Part shown: positions 31,901 through 42,413 of the stretch, in pieces | Numbering within the stretch: position 1 is the first letter of the stretch | How the letters are laid out: every line of letters starts with the position of its first letter | Translations under genes and position numbers: made by a program | Notes under the pieces: generated by a model | Told to the model about the DNA's origin: nothing | Database searches by the model: none | Seen by the model: the letters and a program-made list of their open reading frames with translations, nothing else | Source: Agrocybe praecox | Taxonomy: Eukaryota > Basidiomycota > Agaricomycetes > Agaricales > Agrocybaceae | Assembly: GCA_964017145.1 (NCBI GenBank) | Contig: OZ024846.1 | Span: forward strand, 3,224,001 to 3,288,000 | DNA: 64,000 nucleotides | Reading direction: 5' to 3'

Positions 31901-32870
31901 CGAAAAAGTTGTCGAACAGCGTGAACGTGCCTTAAACGATGCTCAAGCGGTCGTCAAACAACGCGAAGAGATTGTCGACCAGAAAGAACGCGATTTAGAG
32001 GAAATTCGACGTAACCTTGATTCTAAGGGGAGGAATCTCCAAGAAAGAGAATACGCGGTTGGAGAGCAAGAGAAGCGTGTTGGCGAGCGAGAACATACTG
32101 TGCAAAACTCTGAGAAAAATGTCCAGGAGAAGGAACGGTATCTCGAAGAGAAAGAATCGACCCTCCAGGCTAAAGCGATGAAAGTCGAAGAAAAAGAACG
32201 GAAGTCAGATGAAAGGGAGAAAAAGGTGGATAGACGCGAAGGAGCGAGTTCTAGGTGGGAAGAAAAGCTCGGAGAACGCGAGGAAGTCCTTGAGGAAAGA
32301 GAGAACAAAATCGACACGAAAGAGAAGGAGGTGAAGGAGAAAGAGGACAAGATGAGGGCGTTGCAGGAGAGCATACATGAAATGGAGAAATCCATCAAGG
32401 CGAGAGAAGAAGAAGTGAACAGGGAAAAGAAAGTCATGGAAGCCTTGAAGGCGAATGCAGTGTCGTCTTTTACTCAGACAGACACTGCGAAATTGACAGA
32501 CGAAGGTGTACAAAGCAGCCCCAGCTCAACAGACGAATTCACCCAAGCTAAACCTCTCTCTTCCGACGAGTCCATACAAGCTTCACCGGGCGATATCAAC
32601 CCAACAAGGCCAAAGCCCTACCTAACTACGCCTTGGTCTATAAAGCGCGACTTTTTCCTCGGTCGATTTATCGGTGCCTTCACCAGCTTGTCATCTGCAA
32701 CTGCGGATGGTGGCGGATTTGGTGGAGGCCTAGGTGGTCTTCAGAAGCTCAAGAATGGAGGTGGATATCTAGTGTTAATGAGCATCGGCGTATGTGCATT
32801 CATGTTGAGGGAAGTTTTAGGAAGGGGCGCAACAAGAGGCGGGCTTGGTTTCTGGAGTGGAAGGAGATGA
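28960..32870 (+). CDS. SAM-like domain, long coiled coil and C-terminal membrane segment
   Basis: Exons 28960-29909 and 30074-32870 give 1248 residues with the frame kept (GT donor at 29910, TTTAG acceptor at 30073). Residues 1-250 are disordered and Ser/Pro/His-rich. A SAM-like helical domain spans about 268-335 and the intron splits it: WTAQQLAAYLLLEDISSGED before and SLPENARQSLLAASRSLRQ after. A long disordered region follows with two similar GIDAWE/GVDAWE blocks. A strongly charged coiled coil with a recurring E-R/K-E-x-x-V pattern covers about 900-1105. The last 60 residues contain a Gly-rich stretch and a hydrophobic segment, YLVLMSIGVCAFML. This layout suggests a tail-anchored scaffold or tether on a membrane; the exact role is unknown. 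ATG context (CATAAATGGC) is good. Confidence 0.85.
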
Positions 32871-33723
32871 GACCTGGGTAAGGTACTCGTCGTTTATGTT
32901 TGGCGGGACGCTTTCTCTTTTCCCCCCCTCTTTTTCGTTTTTCCATTTCTTCCTTCCACTCGCGATATTTGGTTTTCTACCACAACATTAATAATTTCCT
33001 TCTTACAATAATCATTTTCTCATTGTTTTTACTTTCGTTTCCATGATTTATTTACGATGCGACACGACACGACACCTCCCACGAGTTACCTTTCGACATT
33101 TCAGTTTGCGACATTTGCTTCATCATCTTGCTTCGTTATCTTTATTGTTGTTTTACGATTTTTATGAATTACAGAATGATTTTTGTATCTATTGGGCTAA
33201 TGGAAGTTTGAGACTGGCTAGGTAGGCAGTTGTATTTTCACCGATTCATTCGCTTCCGAACTCCAGCGTTGTCCTTACAAATTAGGAAACTACTTCCTTT
33301 TTAGGATTTGCGCCCTTATATTCAACTCGATCCCTTCAATACTCGTCACTCTCCCGATTTCCAGTTAAACCGGTCTTCAAATATAATTAACATATGATTC
33401 GTGATGCCACCCAAAATCAAGCATAATCAGAGAATAACAATGGTTGGTACACAGCATGGGTTCGCCTTGCGCCCAAATTTAAAGCCTTCGGAAATCAAAG
33501 CATTAAGTTTGCGACCATATCAATTGATGATTCAAGTCCGAGATGGCTGTGACGCTCGTTTTAACGCGTCATTCGTTTAATTGTACCTTACTATGATAGC
33601 TGGGAAATTCTTTGAGTGGACTTAGTGAAAGCATAGTGTTGCATTCTGATAGCACTGACGGTTACGACAGAGTTGATATTATACAAATGATATGAATGTC
33701 CAGGAAGAATAAGATAGGACATA
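32871..33723. other. No gene seen; shared 3' region
   Basis: About 850 bases between the 3' ends of two converging genes. It is T-rich near 32900-33150, as expected of a 3' UTR. No coding signal is seen. Confidence 0.4.
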
Positions 33724-34358
33724 TTAGTCTTGGAGAGGCGGGAGTGGAATGCAATGTATACGAGGCGCGAGTGTCATTCTGGCAAGATATTCCTGCTCTT
33801 CTTCATAAGGTGTTCGTCTCATGTCTCGTGGCTGCCGGTGACTGGAGGAAATAATCTCCGGAAGTATAAATGTGTTGTATAATGGGTCGAAGGAGCCACG
33901 TTGAGCAGATGCCCCATTGCCAAAGGTACTGGGTAGCCCGTATCCAATTCTCCAATCACATAGAGCTGTTGAGGTGGTGCTTCCTCGGTGGATAGGCTGG
34001 TGACTCTGACGCAATATAGGAGCTACAGTCTGGGTGGAAGGAGAGGCGCGAGGTGCCCCTTGGTAATTCTGGTTTAAGTCCCCCGTAGAGCCGTGATGGG
34101 GATCATTAGGGTAGAGATCGTTATTCGTCACGTATAAGCAATGCCCATAACTCTGGGACGAGTCCTGGAATTGAAATGTTACATATGTAAAGTTCATCAG
34201 AAAGATTAGAAACATACACAAACGATAGACCCTCCTTCCTGGCTGTAGTACGCTGTTTGCCATCCCCTAATCATTGAGGTATGTTGTATGCTACTTCGGT
34301 CCCGTTGGGACCGCCCTCGTCCACCAGAAGTAACCTTGAACCAATTGTACACCGGCAT
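33724..34358 (-). CDS. Unknown small protein, two exons, 193 residues
   Basis: Exon 1 is 34358-34218 (47 codons) and exon 2 is 34164-33724. The 53-base intron has the strong donor GTATGT and acceptor CCAG. The exons join in phase 0 as GGSIVC then DSSQSYGHCLYVTNNDLY. The longer unspliced ORF in this area uses a different frame over exon 1 and translates the intron, so I prefer the spliced model. The product is hydrophilic, rich in Ser, Gln, Pro and Tyr, with likely disorder in the middle. No domain, signal peptide or membrane segment is visible. Function is unknown. It converges with the SAM/coiled-coil gene. Confidence 0.5.
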
Positions 34359-35133
34359 AGTCGAATCTGTCCTTCAAAACACGCTCGTCGCTAAGTAATT
34401 ATTGCAAATTAGAGATTGAACCGAGGAAAATAAATAAGCGTTCAATACATGAAATTTCTCAGGAATTATGCGTTTCGTTCGTTCGGAATAGTACGGGAAA
34501 TGAGAGCGACGCAGATGAAGCGATATGATGCGCCAAATTATGATGGACCCTTAAAAATGGGAGTCCGGCTCCAGGATAGAAATAAAAGGAAGGGGAAGGG
34601 GTAGAAGAGGAAGAAGGACCGTAATTTTGGAAAACTTTGTTCAGCTCGTAATAAATCCTACGACTTTTTTGATCACGGGGTATTTTTCACTATATCCTTG
34701 TCCTTGATTAGGCTTCGTTAACTTGCCATCAGCGCCTAACGGCACTCTAAAAATGGATTACAAGACGATCATGCGTAAACACCAGTTTCCAGGTTACACC
34801 GACGTCAAGAGTGTGAATGGATAAATCTATTGTTTATTTTTACGTACCTTTTTAGACCTCGTCCTTATAAGTCGTGAAGAGGTAACGAAAAACATCGTCC
34901 GTCATGATTTTTACTTGTACATGTTACATACAAACAAATAGTCCATCGAAGTTTTACATAGAAGTAGCGTCCATGAATGCGGTACAACATTGTCTTTGAA
35001 TGTCTGCAGGGCTCAGCAAGTATGAAAGCGGACCATAAGAAAGCGGAGTTACAGAACGAATGACAACGTAAGACATTTAGAACGAAGGAAGAAAGCAGGA
35101 GTAAAAGAACGTGTGAAATCGAAGGAAAAAGAA
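34359..35133. other. No gene seen
   Basis: Spacer of 775 bases between two minus-strand genes. No convincing ORF, repeat or RNA gene is visible. Confidence 0.4.
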
Positions 35134-36270
35134 TTAAAAAACCCCCAGTTTTCGCTTCGTCGAGGGTATCCTCTGGGCATCAGTAAAGGTTACATTGAGG
35201 AATGCGAGGAACGGGAACGAGTTGGTAAGACGCGGATACAATCGTTTGGCACTCCACCTCCTAGGAACTATCGTCGTCGAATAACGGTGGGAAAGCCTGC
35301 GAGGATCACTGGGAAGATCGTAAACTTTAGTTATAGCTATCCATTCCTCGGGACGTATCTCTTTGATGGTCAAAGTATCCAAAACGGGCATGCTAAACAA
35401 TCCCATAAGCCCTGCAACGTCGGCATATTCGTCACGAATTCTGTAAACGTGAATCTCGAGGTGCTTGAGAGTCGGTAACTCGATTGTCGGCTTGGAAGAT
35501 GGTTGCTCGACGTGTCGTAGTAAGGAAACCAAGTCGTCTCGAATAACTAATCGTTGAAGCATTGGAGATGCATCAAACATCTCGCTGAGCTTTGAAAAAT
35601 TGGGCCATCGAGATGTCAGATATAACTCGAGATTGAGTAAATTGGCCAGCGGCAACTCATTCCAAGCTACATAAACGCCATTGAGATGGATTGTAGAGAG
35701 TTGAGGGGTTGATGTAACAAAAAAGGGAATAAGCTCGTCATAGCACACTATGCCTTCGCGATAAATATCCGATGCAATGGCCAGTGTTTGGAGTCTTGGC
35801 ACGCGCACGTGGACGAGGGAAGGAAGAATGGATGGCAGACTCCCGACGTGGGATACCAGGAGCGTGAATGATCTCCATCTAGTGCTGAATGCGCTCAACA
35901 AACTGATGGTTTCTGCTGCTGGCAATCGAGTTGTATCCAATGTGATGTGGAGAGGAAGATTTCCCGATTGAATGAGATGTGTCGCGACCCAATCCAGAGA
36001 TCGACCAATTTCGGACCTCAGGCGACGATGGCTTTCAAGAGAGCGTGAAAGGTGTATGTAGATCCACAAAATGGGGGAATAATTGACAATTTGCCGCCAT
36101 CTAACGCAAACCTGGGATATGGCGACTGTAAACGAAGGACAAAGAGGGAGCTTAGAGAAGAGTGGTCGATGGGGATACCCTTCGTCAACTTCCATGGGTA
36201 AGCTGGAGCCAATTTTGAAAATTGTTTCCAGGAGTTCATTGGGAAGGGAGTCGACGTAAGCGGGGCCCAT
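35134..36270 (-). CDS. F-box protein, 378 residues
   Basis: F-box proteins bring targets to SCF ubiquitin ligases through Skp1. The N-terminus has the F-box pattern, VDSLPNELLETIFKIG at about residues 6-21, continuing with SQVCVRWRQIVNYSPILW (52-69). The rest is Leu-rich in the loosely repeated style of Agaricomycete F-box/LRR proteins, with a basic tail. The ORF is uninterrupted. A likely 5' UTR intron (36285-36341, GTAAGT to CGTAG) ends just before the ATG, which supports the start. The last 60 residues are more basic than the rest and could reflect an unspliced 3' intron. The target is unknown; this family is large and fast-evolving in mushrooms. Confidence 0.8.
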   Translation of the reverse strand: MGPAYVDSLPNELLETIFKIGSSLPMEVDEGYPHRPLFSKLPLCPSFTVAISQVCVRWRQIVNYSPILWIYIHLSRSLESHRRLRSEIGRSLDWVATHLIQSGNLPLHITLDTTRLPAAETISLLSAFSTRWRSFTLLVSHVGSLPSILPSLVHVRVPRLQTLAIASDIYREGIVCYDELIPFFVTSTPQLSTIHLNGVYVAWNELPLANLLNLELYLTSRWPNFSKLSEMFDASPMLQRLVIRDDLVSLLRHVEQPSSKPTIELPTLKHLEIHVYRIRDEYADVAGLMGLFSMPVLDTLTIKEIRPEEWIAITKVYDLPSDPRRLSHRYSTTIVPRRWSAKRLYPRLTNSFPFLAFLNVTFTDAQRIPSTKRKLGVF

Positions 36271-36738
36271 TATCGTCCACCACCCTACGAGATCAGAAAT
36301 CGGAATTAGTTTGTGCTTATCTCAAGGATACTGACACTTACCATCAGGTTGGGACAGGTGCGGAAGATTAGACAGTAAAAACCGAAGAAAAAGGGGAAAA
36401 ACCTGTCTGCGGCCGTTCACGAAGACAAGAATTCTTCAGAACGCCAGAAGACCGAAGGCCTGATCCTCGAAATTTCTCTCTCCTTCATATAAGGCTCCAC
36501 GACGCAAAATAGAGTTGCCATCGGACCTGTGGTTACTGGGCGCGCGACGAAGGTTCAAGGCAACCGGTTGCGGTCGCGGTCGTTGCCTGACAATTGCGTG
36601 CTACTGCCCAACATACCGACTCAACATCTTCTGTTCCTTCCGTCGTTGGCGTCAACCTTGTCGGATCTTCGGAACGAGTGTTAATATACATCGAGAAGTG
36701 AATATGTCTGTTGGGTCGAGAAAACTCACCTCTTACGG

Positions 36739-37244
36739 CTATGGTTTCTCACTGCATGCACCACCAGTCTGTATAAATGGTACCTCAAAGGACCTATACC
36801 CATCCTCTGGTCGGTCGACCCCAACAACTCCATAGTAATGCCAAGGACGGTTAAAAAAGATGGACTGGATATCGCTCTGTCTGTTCGCTCCGGTTAGATA
36901 GTAGACATTCCATGAAGAACACGAAAATACCGAGGAGCGAAGTAGGTTCAAAGCCCAACGGCACGGCAGATTGTGCAGAAAGACAGAGTCATACAAGTCA
37001 AGTACTTTGTATTCAGGTAGTATCGTCTTCCAAGTATAATCCGTTCAGAGGGTGGCCGTGGTATCACGGTTATGAACATTTCAGGGACTGCAAGACCCAT
37101 AGAAGTATTCTCGAAACCAAAGAGCCCTTGGGAATTGTCTCTCTGTTTAATGCCACGTAAGATCGACGTTGCTGCTCCCCATGTAGGTCGCGAGAGAGTT
37201 AGTAAGTATAGCAAGATTGCAGAAACGAACGTAGTCGTAAGCAA
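36739..37244 (-). CDS. Small secreted protein, two exons (splice tentative)
   Basis: The ORF starting at ATG 37244 begins with a clear signal peptide: MLTTTFVSAILLYLLTLS, then cleavage near TWGA. A second protein-like segment in another frame (36880-36739) contains SDIQSIFFNRPWHYYGVVGV and ends at a TAG. A 125-base intron from 37005 (donor GTACTT) to 36881 (acceptor ACAG) joins them in frame to give 126 residues. A second donor/acceptor pair is possible, so the junction is not settled. Without splicing, the first ORF ends after 98 residues. A short extracellular protein with few cysteines and no recognised domain could be an effector-like or wall protein; that is speculation. Confidence is higher for the signal peptide than for the structure. 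Confidence 0.45.
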
Positions 37245-39162
37245 CGATGGTCATGAACGTGGATTGGTTCGTGGTAACGACATCCGAAAGGGGAAATTTT
37301 TTGATTGAAAGGGTGAATAAAATAAGTATCGGAAAACGGCAAAGAGCAAGTAACAGGAGGGGTACAAAGCAATACGAAAGGACAAGCTACAACATATTTA
37401 TGTTCACGATAAATTATAACTGTAGGTACACAAGATTCACTGTTCATCGTTTTCACGACCAGGCAACTTGTTCTACCCACTTAACCGTCTTTCATAAGTC
37501 TTTCATTGGGTGTACTTATACATTTCATCTCTTGCGACAGGTGCTCATATTTAGTACTTTCTAAACAATGTAGCAGCCCAGTGAGCAAGCGCCATCCCCG
37601 CGTCGCGGTGAACTTTGAAGGCGACCGCGCTCTCTGTGTACGCGACTGCGAGGGTAGTTAATTGCGGTGCAGAACTCCCAGTGGTGCCCACTTATGAAAA
37701 ACAGAGGTGTATACAGAAATATAGAGTACTTCTGCCTAGCTTGGACTTAGTATGACCTGCAAAATTTGTCTCTCCCGCCCAAGGTCCAAGGATATCGCAA
37801 AATAGTCGTCTGGACGTACGGGTGAAAATGAGGAACGACTTTTACAACTACGGGGGTATTGAGCGGCAAAAATATGCTAAGCTTCATCATGTCCTCAAAA
37901 CACTTTTTCACGAGAAAAGAGTACAGACTCAAGGGTATTTGAGTTTTGGGAATTGAGGATGGGAAATTATTCCAAATATGGAGGATTTCTATAAATAGAT
38001 CGGTGGTCCGATTGCCCCGAAATCCAGCCCGTATATTATGTAATCAATCATCTGAGTTGATGACACCGTAAAGTTAGAATAAGGACTCAACTAAGAACTT
38101 AACCTGACGAAAAACTGCTCTTATTACCCGGTCATCTACAACTTTGTAGAGGCATCCCGTTTTTCAACAGTTGATCACAACCTCGCTCAAGAATAGTTCA
38201 AAATACTTGCCTGACTCTTGCAAATCTAAAGCCTAACTAGCCCCGGGTATGTTTTTACTTAACTTTCTGTCAGTTTCAGTCTCTCGAGGTGACGAAACTA
38301 ATTAATCGCAGTTGCTGAATTTTGAATGCTAGGACTATGGCGATAAGAACTGATCATACGGTCGTTTCATTCCACTTCTTGTTACACGTTGGCTTTGTTG
38401 GCGTTGCACCGTTTCGCGAAAATGTGCCATAGGAATCCACAGGTTTTCTTATACACGCCGAGACCCTAGAAATTTCCCTGTTAAACTGCGAAGCATCAAT
38501 ATATATATGAAAGCTTGAAGACTCCCGCTTACTTACGTGAATCTCCGGGCAGCCTCATGTGAGCCCCTTATATTTCCCTCCTTTACCTTATAGTAGAGTT
38601 TTATCTAAACGTTTGGTTAGCTTAGGTTCGAACGTCTAAGTGCTAAACCTCGTATCAGTCCTTGTACACCTCAAGGGGAATAACTGAGATGGAACCACGG
38701 CATGCTCCAAACTGGAAACCAGGTGTCAATATGTACGTCCGGTTATTGTGTGGATTTGACTCATCATCCGCGATAGCGAAGCACCACGACCTTGTTCTTG
38801 TGATGACGCCGCTCAAATTATCTTTGGTCCAACGTAAAATTGCGGCCCCAACGAGTTTCCAGAACATCGAGGCGTAAGAAGCCCTTAAGTTCTCCGTGGG
38901 TCCAGCACACGCAGCCGCTGGCGGACTGAGTATTCTTTCTCTCCCACTGCGTTTTGGTCCACCACCTGCATCCGCTGAGTTTCTACTACTTCTACCAATA
39001 ACAGCCTCTTTTTCTGCGACCTTTTTCTTATTGTCCCAAACCAAAGGAAGTCTCTGACTTTACTTCGACCATGTAAGAGCTTTCGATTCTGGAAGTAGTG
39101 TCTGTTAACATTCATATCTTTCAAGGACAGATTTCAGTCATTCCGACTCTGTTGGAAAATAC
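37245..39162. other. Mostly empty; one doubtful minus-strand ORF
   Basis: About 1.9 kb without a convincing gene. The minus-strand ORF 38655-39044 (129 codons) has no domain and overlaps the promoter of the next gene. A pair of short perfect palindromes occurs but no TIR pair or RNA gene. Probably regulatory DNA and spacer. Confidence 0.35.
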
Positions 39163-40374
39163 ATGGCTGCCATAAAGGAAGAGAGCAAGACGGTACCGAC
39201 GAAGAAAGAGGTCGGAAACGTTGAAGACCAAGAAATCAGCTCCAAAATCGATACATCTATTTTCGATGTGTTCAAAGAATTTGAGCTAGATCTTTCCTGT
39301 TTGTCACCACCCGCGTCGCCTGTGCCTTCTACCTCAGAGCTCCCTCCTTCAACTCCTTCCCCCCCTGCGTCTCCTGTTCTTGCTCGGACTACCTCTTTTG
39401 CCTCTCAGTTGACTGTAACGCCCAAGAAGTCCTCCAGAAAGCCATCCTCTGCCCAGATGTCTTCTACCGCACCCGCAGGCTCGCGTGGCTCATGGCCACT
39501 CATTAAATACGCCGGGCGCGGAACACCTATAGATAGAAATAGGCGATTAGAATGGGGAGGGTTTGCAGGAGAGGATGTCGCCGAAGACGGAGTTTTGTTC
39601 ACATCTGTCCGGTCAACCTCACTGGACTCCGGAAGGGGTCAATCACAAAGATCCCTGTCTCCAGAGTGGAATTATCTCTCTCCCCTGTCCTTATCATCCT
39701 CAACTTCGCAGTCCACTCACTCCGAAACTATGTCTCGTCGAACGGCTTCCATTTACGAACCACCTCCAGAAATAGCTCCTTTACAAATCGATGACAAAAT
39801 CGATGAATGGGATTCGATAATGAAGACAGTCTTATCACCCACGCTAGAAGCTCCAGAACTTGCAGAATCTGCTGATGACCTAGCCCATCAGGGCACTAGC
39901 AAGGATCAAAACAAGAGCAAGACCGAGACTAGCGGCGCAAACGCTGGTGAAGCGAAAGCGTACGGAGATGATAATAATACCTCGTCGTCGCCCATGATGT
40001 CACCCGAACAGATTGAACAGCTTAACAACGGCCTCGAAATCGACCTGGGTATCAATGCAGCTCTTGATCTTGGACTTGGACAAAAGGGCGGAATGAATTG
40101 GTTTGATCTTGGCTTACTTCCTGCTTCAGCGTCGGTGAATGGACGAGAGACCCCTTCAGTGTATTCGTCGCAGGCACAAACGCCCCAACCTTCTGCTCCT
40201 CCTTCGATCCGTGGCGGTGTGTCCGAACATCGTTCGAATACGAGCACCAAGGCCGACGCCAATTCTGCGAATAATGAAATCAAGTCAGGGTCAACCACTT
40301 GGTGGAGGAAGATTATGGGTCGCTTTCGTAGGGTGCACAGTTTGATTACTGTCCACAGAAATCGATTTGGTTAG
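39163..40374 (+). CDS. Disordered Ser/Pro-rich protein, 403 residues
   Basis: Uninterrupted ORF from ATG 39163. Low-complexity segments: SPPASP motifs at about residues 48-74 (two near-identical blocks), Ser-rich runs near 170-190, and Asn/Ser runs near 260-280. A short acidic helix is likely at 210-225 (DDKIDEWDSIMKTVL). The segment MNWFDLGLLPAS lies near 315. The C-terminus is basic with two Trp (TTWWRKIMGRFRR). This short hydrophobic/acidic motif inside a disordered chain resembles transactivation or adaptor proteins, but there is no DNA-binding domain. I cannot name a family. The regular codon use and lack of stops over 403 codons support a real gene. Confidence 0.65.
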   Translation: MAAIKEESKTVPTKKEVGNVEDQEISSKIDTSIFDVFKEFELDLSCLSPPASPVPSTSELPPSTPSPPASPVLARTTSFASQLTVTPKKSSRKPSSAQMSSTAPAGSRGSWPLIKYAGRGTPIDRNRRLEWGGFAGEDVAEDGVLFTSVRSTSLDSGRGQSQRSLSPEWNYLSPLSLSSSTSQSTHSETMSRRTASIYEPPPEIAPLQIDDKIDEWDSIMKTVLSPTLEAPELAESADDLAHQGTSKDQNKSKTETSGANAGEAKAYGDDNNTSSSPMMSPEQIEQLNNGLEIDLGINAALDLGLGQKGGMNWFDLGLLPASASVNGRETPSVYSSQAQTPQPSAPPSIRGGVSEHRSNTSTKADANSANNEIKSGSTTWWRKIMGRFRRVHSLITVHRNRFG

Positions 40375-42413
40375 TCCATTGGAATAGTATCTCATTGGGA
40401 TGGACTGAAAGGAGGGATTCCAACCTTTCTACTTAAATTTCTTGCTAAACGACTTGCTGTATTTGTTTTTTTTTTTGGTAATGTTCTTGTTCTTTTAGTT
40501 GCTTCTCCATGGATAATATTATTCGGCGTCAACTTTCTTTTTTCTTTCTCGTAGTTCACTTCATTCTATCCAACGCTATGAAGCCTTTGGCACCCACACT
40601 CGTTCAGCTATATTTCTCTTTTTTCTTCTCTTTTCCATCGAATCATTCGACAGGTCCTACTCCTATATCCACATTCTTTGAATATAATTTTCTTCTCTTC
40701 ATTCTAGTCACTTGACTAGGTCTTCAATGGCTGAGCTCAACGCCACATTATCAGTTTTTTCTTCTTTGAATAAAGCTTGTTTTTCGTGTTTAAATAGTCG
40801 AAGCGCGCGTGCTGTCATCGGACAAGATCTACAGTCCACATCTCACTGCGATGGAAAAGGGAGAACCCTCTTTGGTGCTCTCCACCGCCCATCGATCAAG
40901 TTTCACTTTTGGATAGACATAGATAGGTATGTTCGGTTTCGTTCGCCGATAAGTCAAGCTATATATAAGTATTCTACGTGCTACATAAAAGATTTGGCTT
41001 GGTAATTAGAAGGCCTAGTCAACAAGTTCTTTTGAGATGTGGGACACAAGATGGATGGTTCTCAGAACAGAATCTCTAAAGGCCTGGGTGAACGCGTCGA
41101 GTTTTGCCATAGAGTAGGATAAAGTTAGTTTTGGGATTTTCTCGGCACTACGACCCCGTGCTTTTTGATTTTCTATCGTCTTTTATAGACTGGGCTCCGT
41201 CTTCTGAAACAAAGGAAAACACAACGTTATAAGAGAGAAACCATAGGCAGTATGCGACCTAAACAGCGCTTGTGGCTGAAGACCAAGTGTTCCTAACCCA
41301 GACTGGGAAGTTCGATCATTCAAGTCGATGAAATGGGAATGACAGGAGTTGACGGAATTCAGTGATGTCTTACACTGAATTGCTGCAACTCCTCTCGTGA
41401 CACAACAATAGCGACTTGAGCCGCGCGTCAGACTCAGAGCCGCTGCAGGGTATGCAAGTCATTATTTTGCCCTGTACTTGTCACCGCGCGCTCTGATTTA
41501 TTTTGTCCTCACGGTCGCGAAGTTGATTTATTTCAACGAGTGGTATATAAAGGGTTTTACCACTTTTTTTGAGATGTTTTCAATGTCTATTCTGCTAAAT
41601 GATGTGCTCAAGTCTTTCCAAATCATTTCCGAATCCCCCAGAGCTTCCAGGAGCTAGAGGAGCCGGCATCAAGCCGGTAGACAGGGGTGAGAGACATGAC
41701 ATAAGTAAATCACGATCAATAACCGAATAAGGAAATAAACCTTAAACGTTAAAACGCCAAACATACAAAATCACCAAAATCAAATTTCACTCGTTCTCTT
41801 GAGTCTTCTATCCTTCCGTTAGAGAATGCTGGCTTCTTTGCTTCCAAAATTTTGACACATCCACAAATATGTTCTTTTGTGAAGCAAACTTGACAACTAT
41901 GGTCAGGAGGATTGCTTCTATCGTCGAACTGATAAACGTATGTTCAAACTGATGGGAACTATCATAGGATTTGAGGTCGGAGTTTCGAGAACAATAGTGG
42001 CATAATCACGGTTTTTGAAATAAACTTGATTCGAACTGCACAGGAACAAATTTTCGAAGGGATATGTTTCTCGATATGGACGCGACCTACCTTTCCCGGG
42101 ATAGTCGTGCTCGGTCAAGGGGGACTTCAGTGGCTCCCGATGCATGCATAAGTGTAAAGTCTGGATCCGTTCGCTTTACCGCGTCTTCGATCGGTCTGTG
42201 GAGATCTCAAAGCAAGATATATCGATTCTTTATAACAGCTCACTAGTCCAGCTTGTATGCCAGGATATTTGTCCTTCCACATTCCTTACGTTTCTTTCCT
42301 GTACCATCAAGACAACATGCACGTACGTCCTTTATCTATGTTATGCCTTCACCATTCTTCATGCTTATGTTTTCTCTCTCTCCAAGGATTCGACTTTCAG
42401 CAATGGTCTGTCG
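40375..42413. other. Long upstream region of the TEA-domain gene
   Basis: About 2 kb without a convincing gene. It contains a T-rich 3' flank of the previous gene (40460-40700) and GTATATAAAG near 41545, a good TATA-type sequence. A long regulatory region would fit a developmental regulator, which is inference. Short ORFs here lack protein character. Confidence 0.35.

Noticed and set aside
31232..32513. Long minus-strand ORFs (102-203 codons) opposite the SAM/coiled-coil gene
   Set aside because: Ser/Phe/Leu-rich shadows of the Glu/Lys/Arg-rich coding strand.
38655..39044. Minus-strand ORF of 129 codons upstream of the disordered-protein gene
   Set aside because: No domain or splice support, composition like spacer, and placed in the probable promoter of the next gene.
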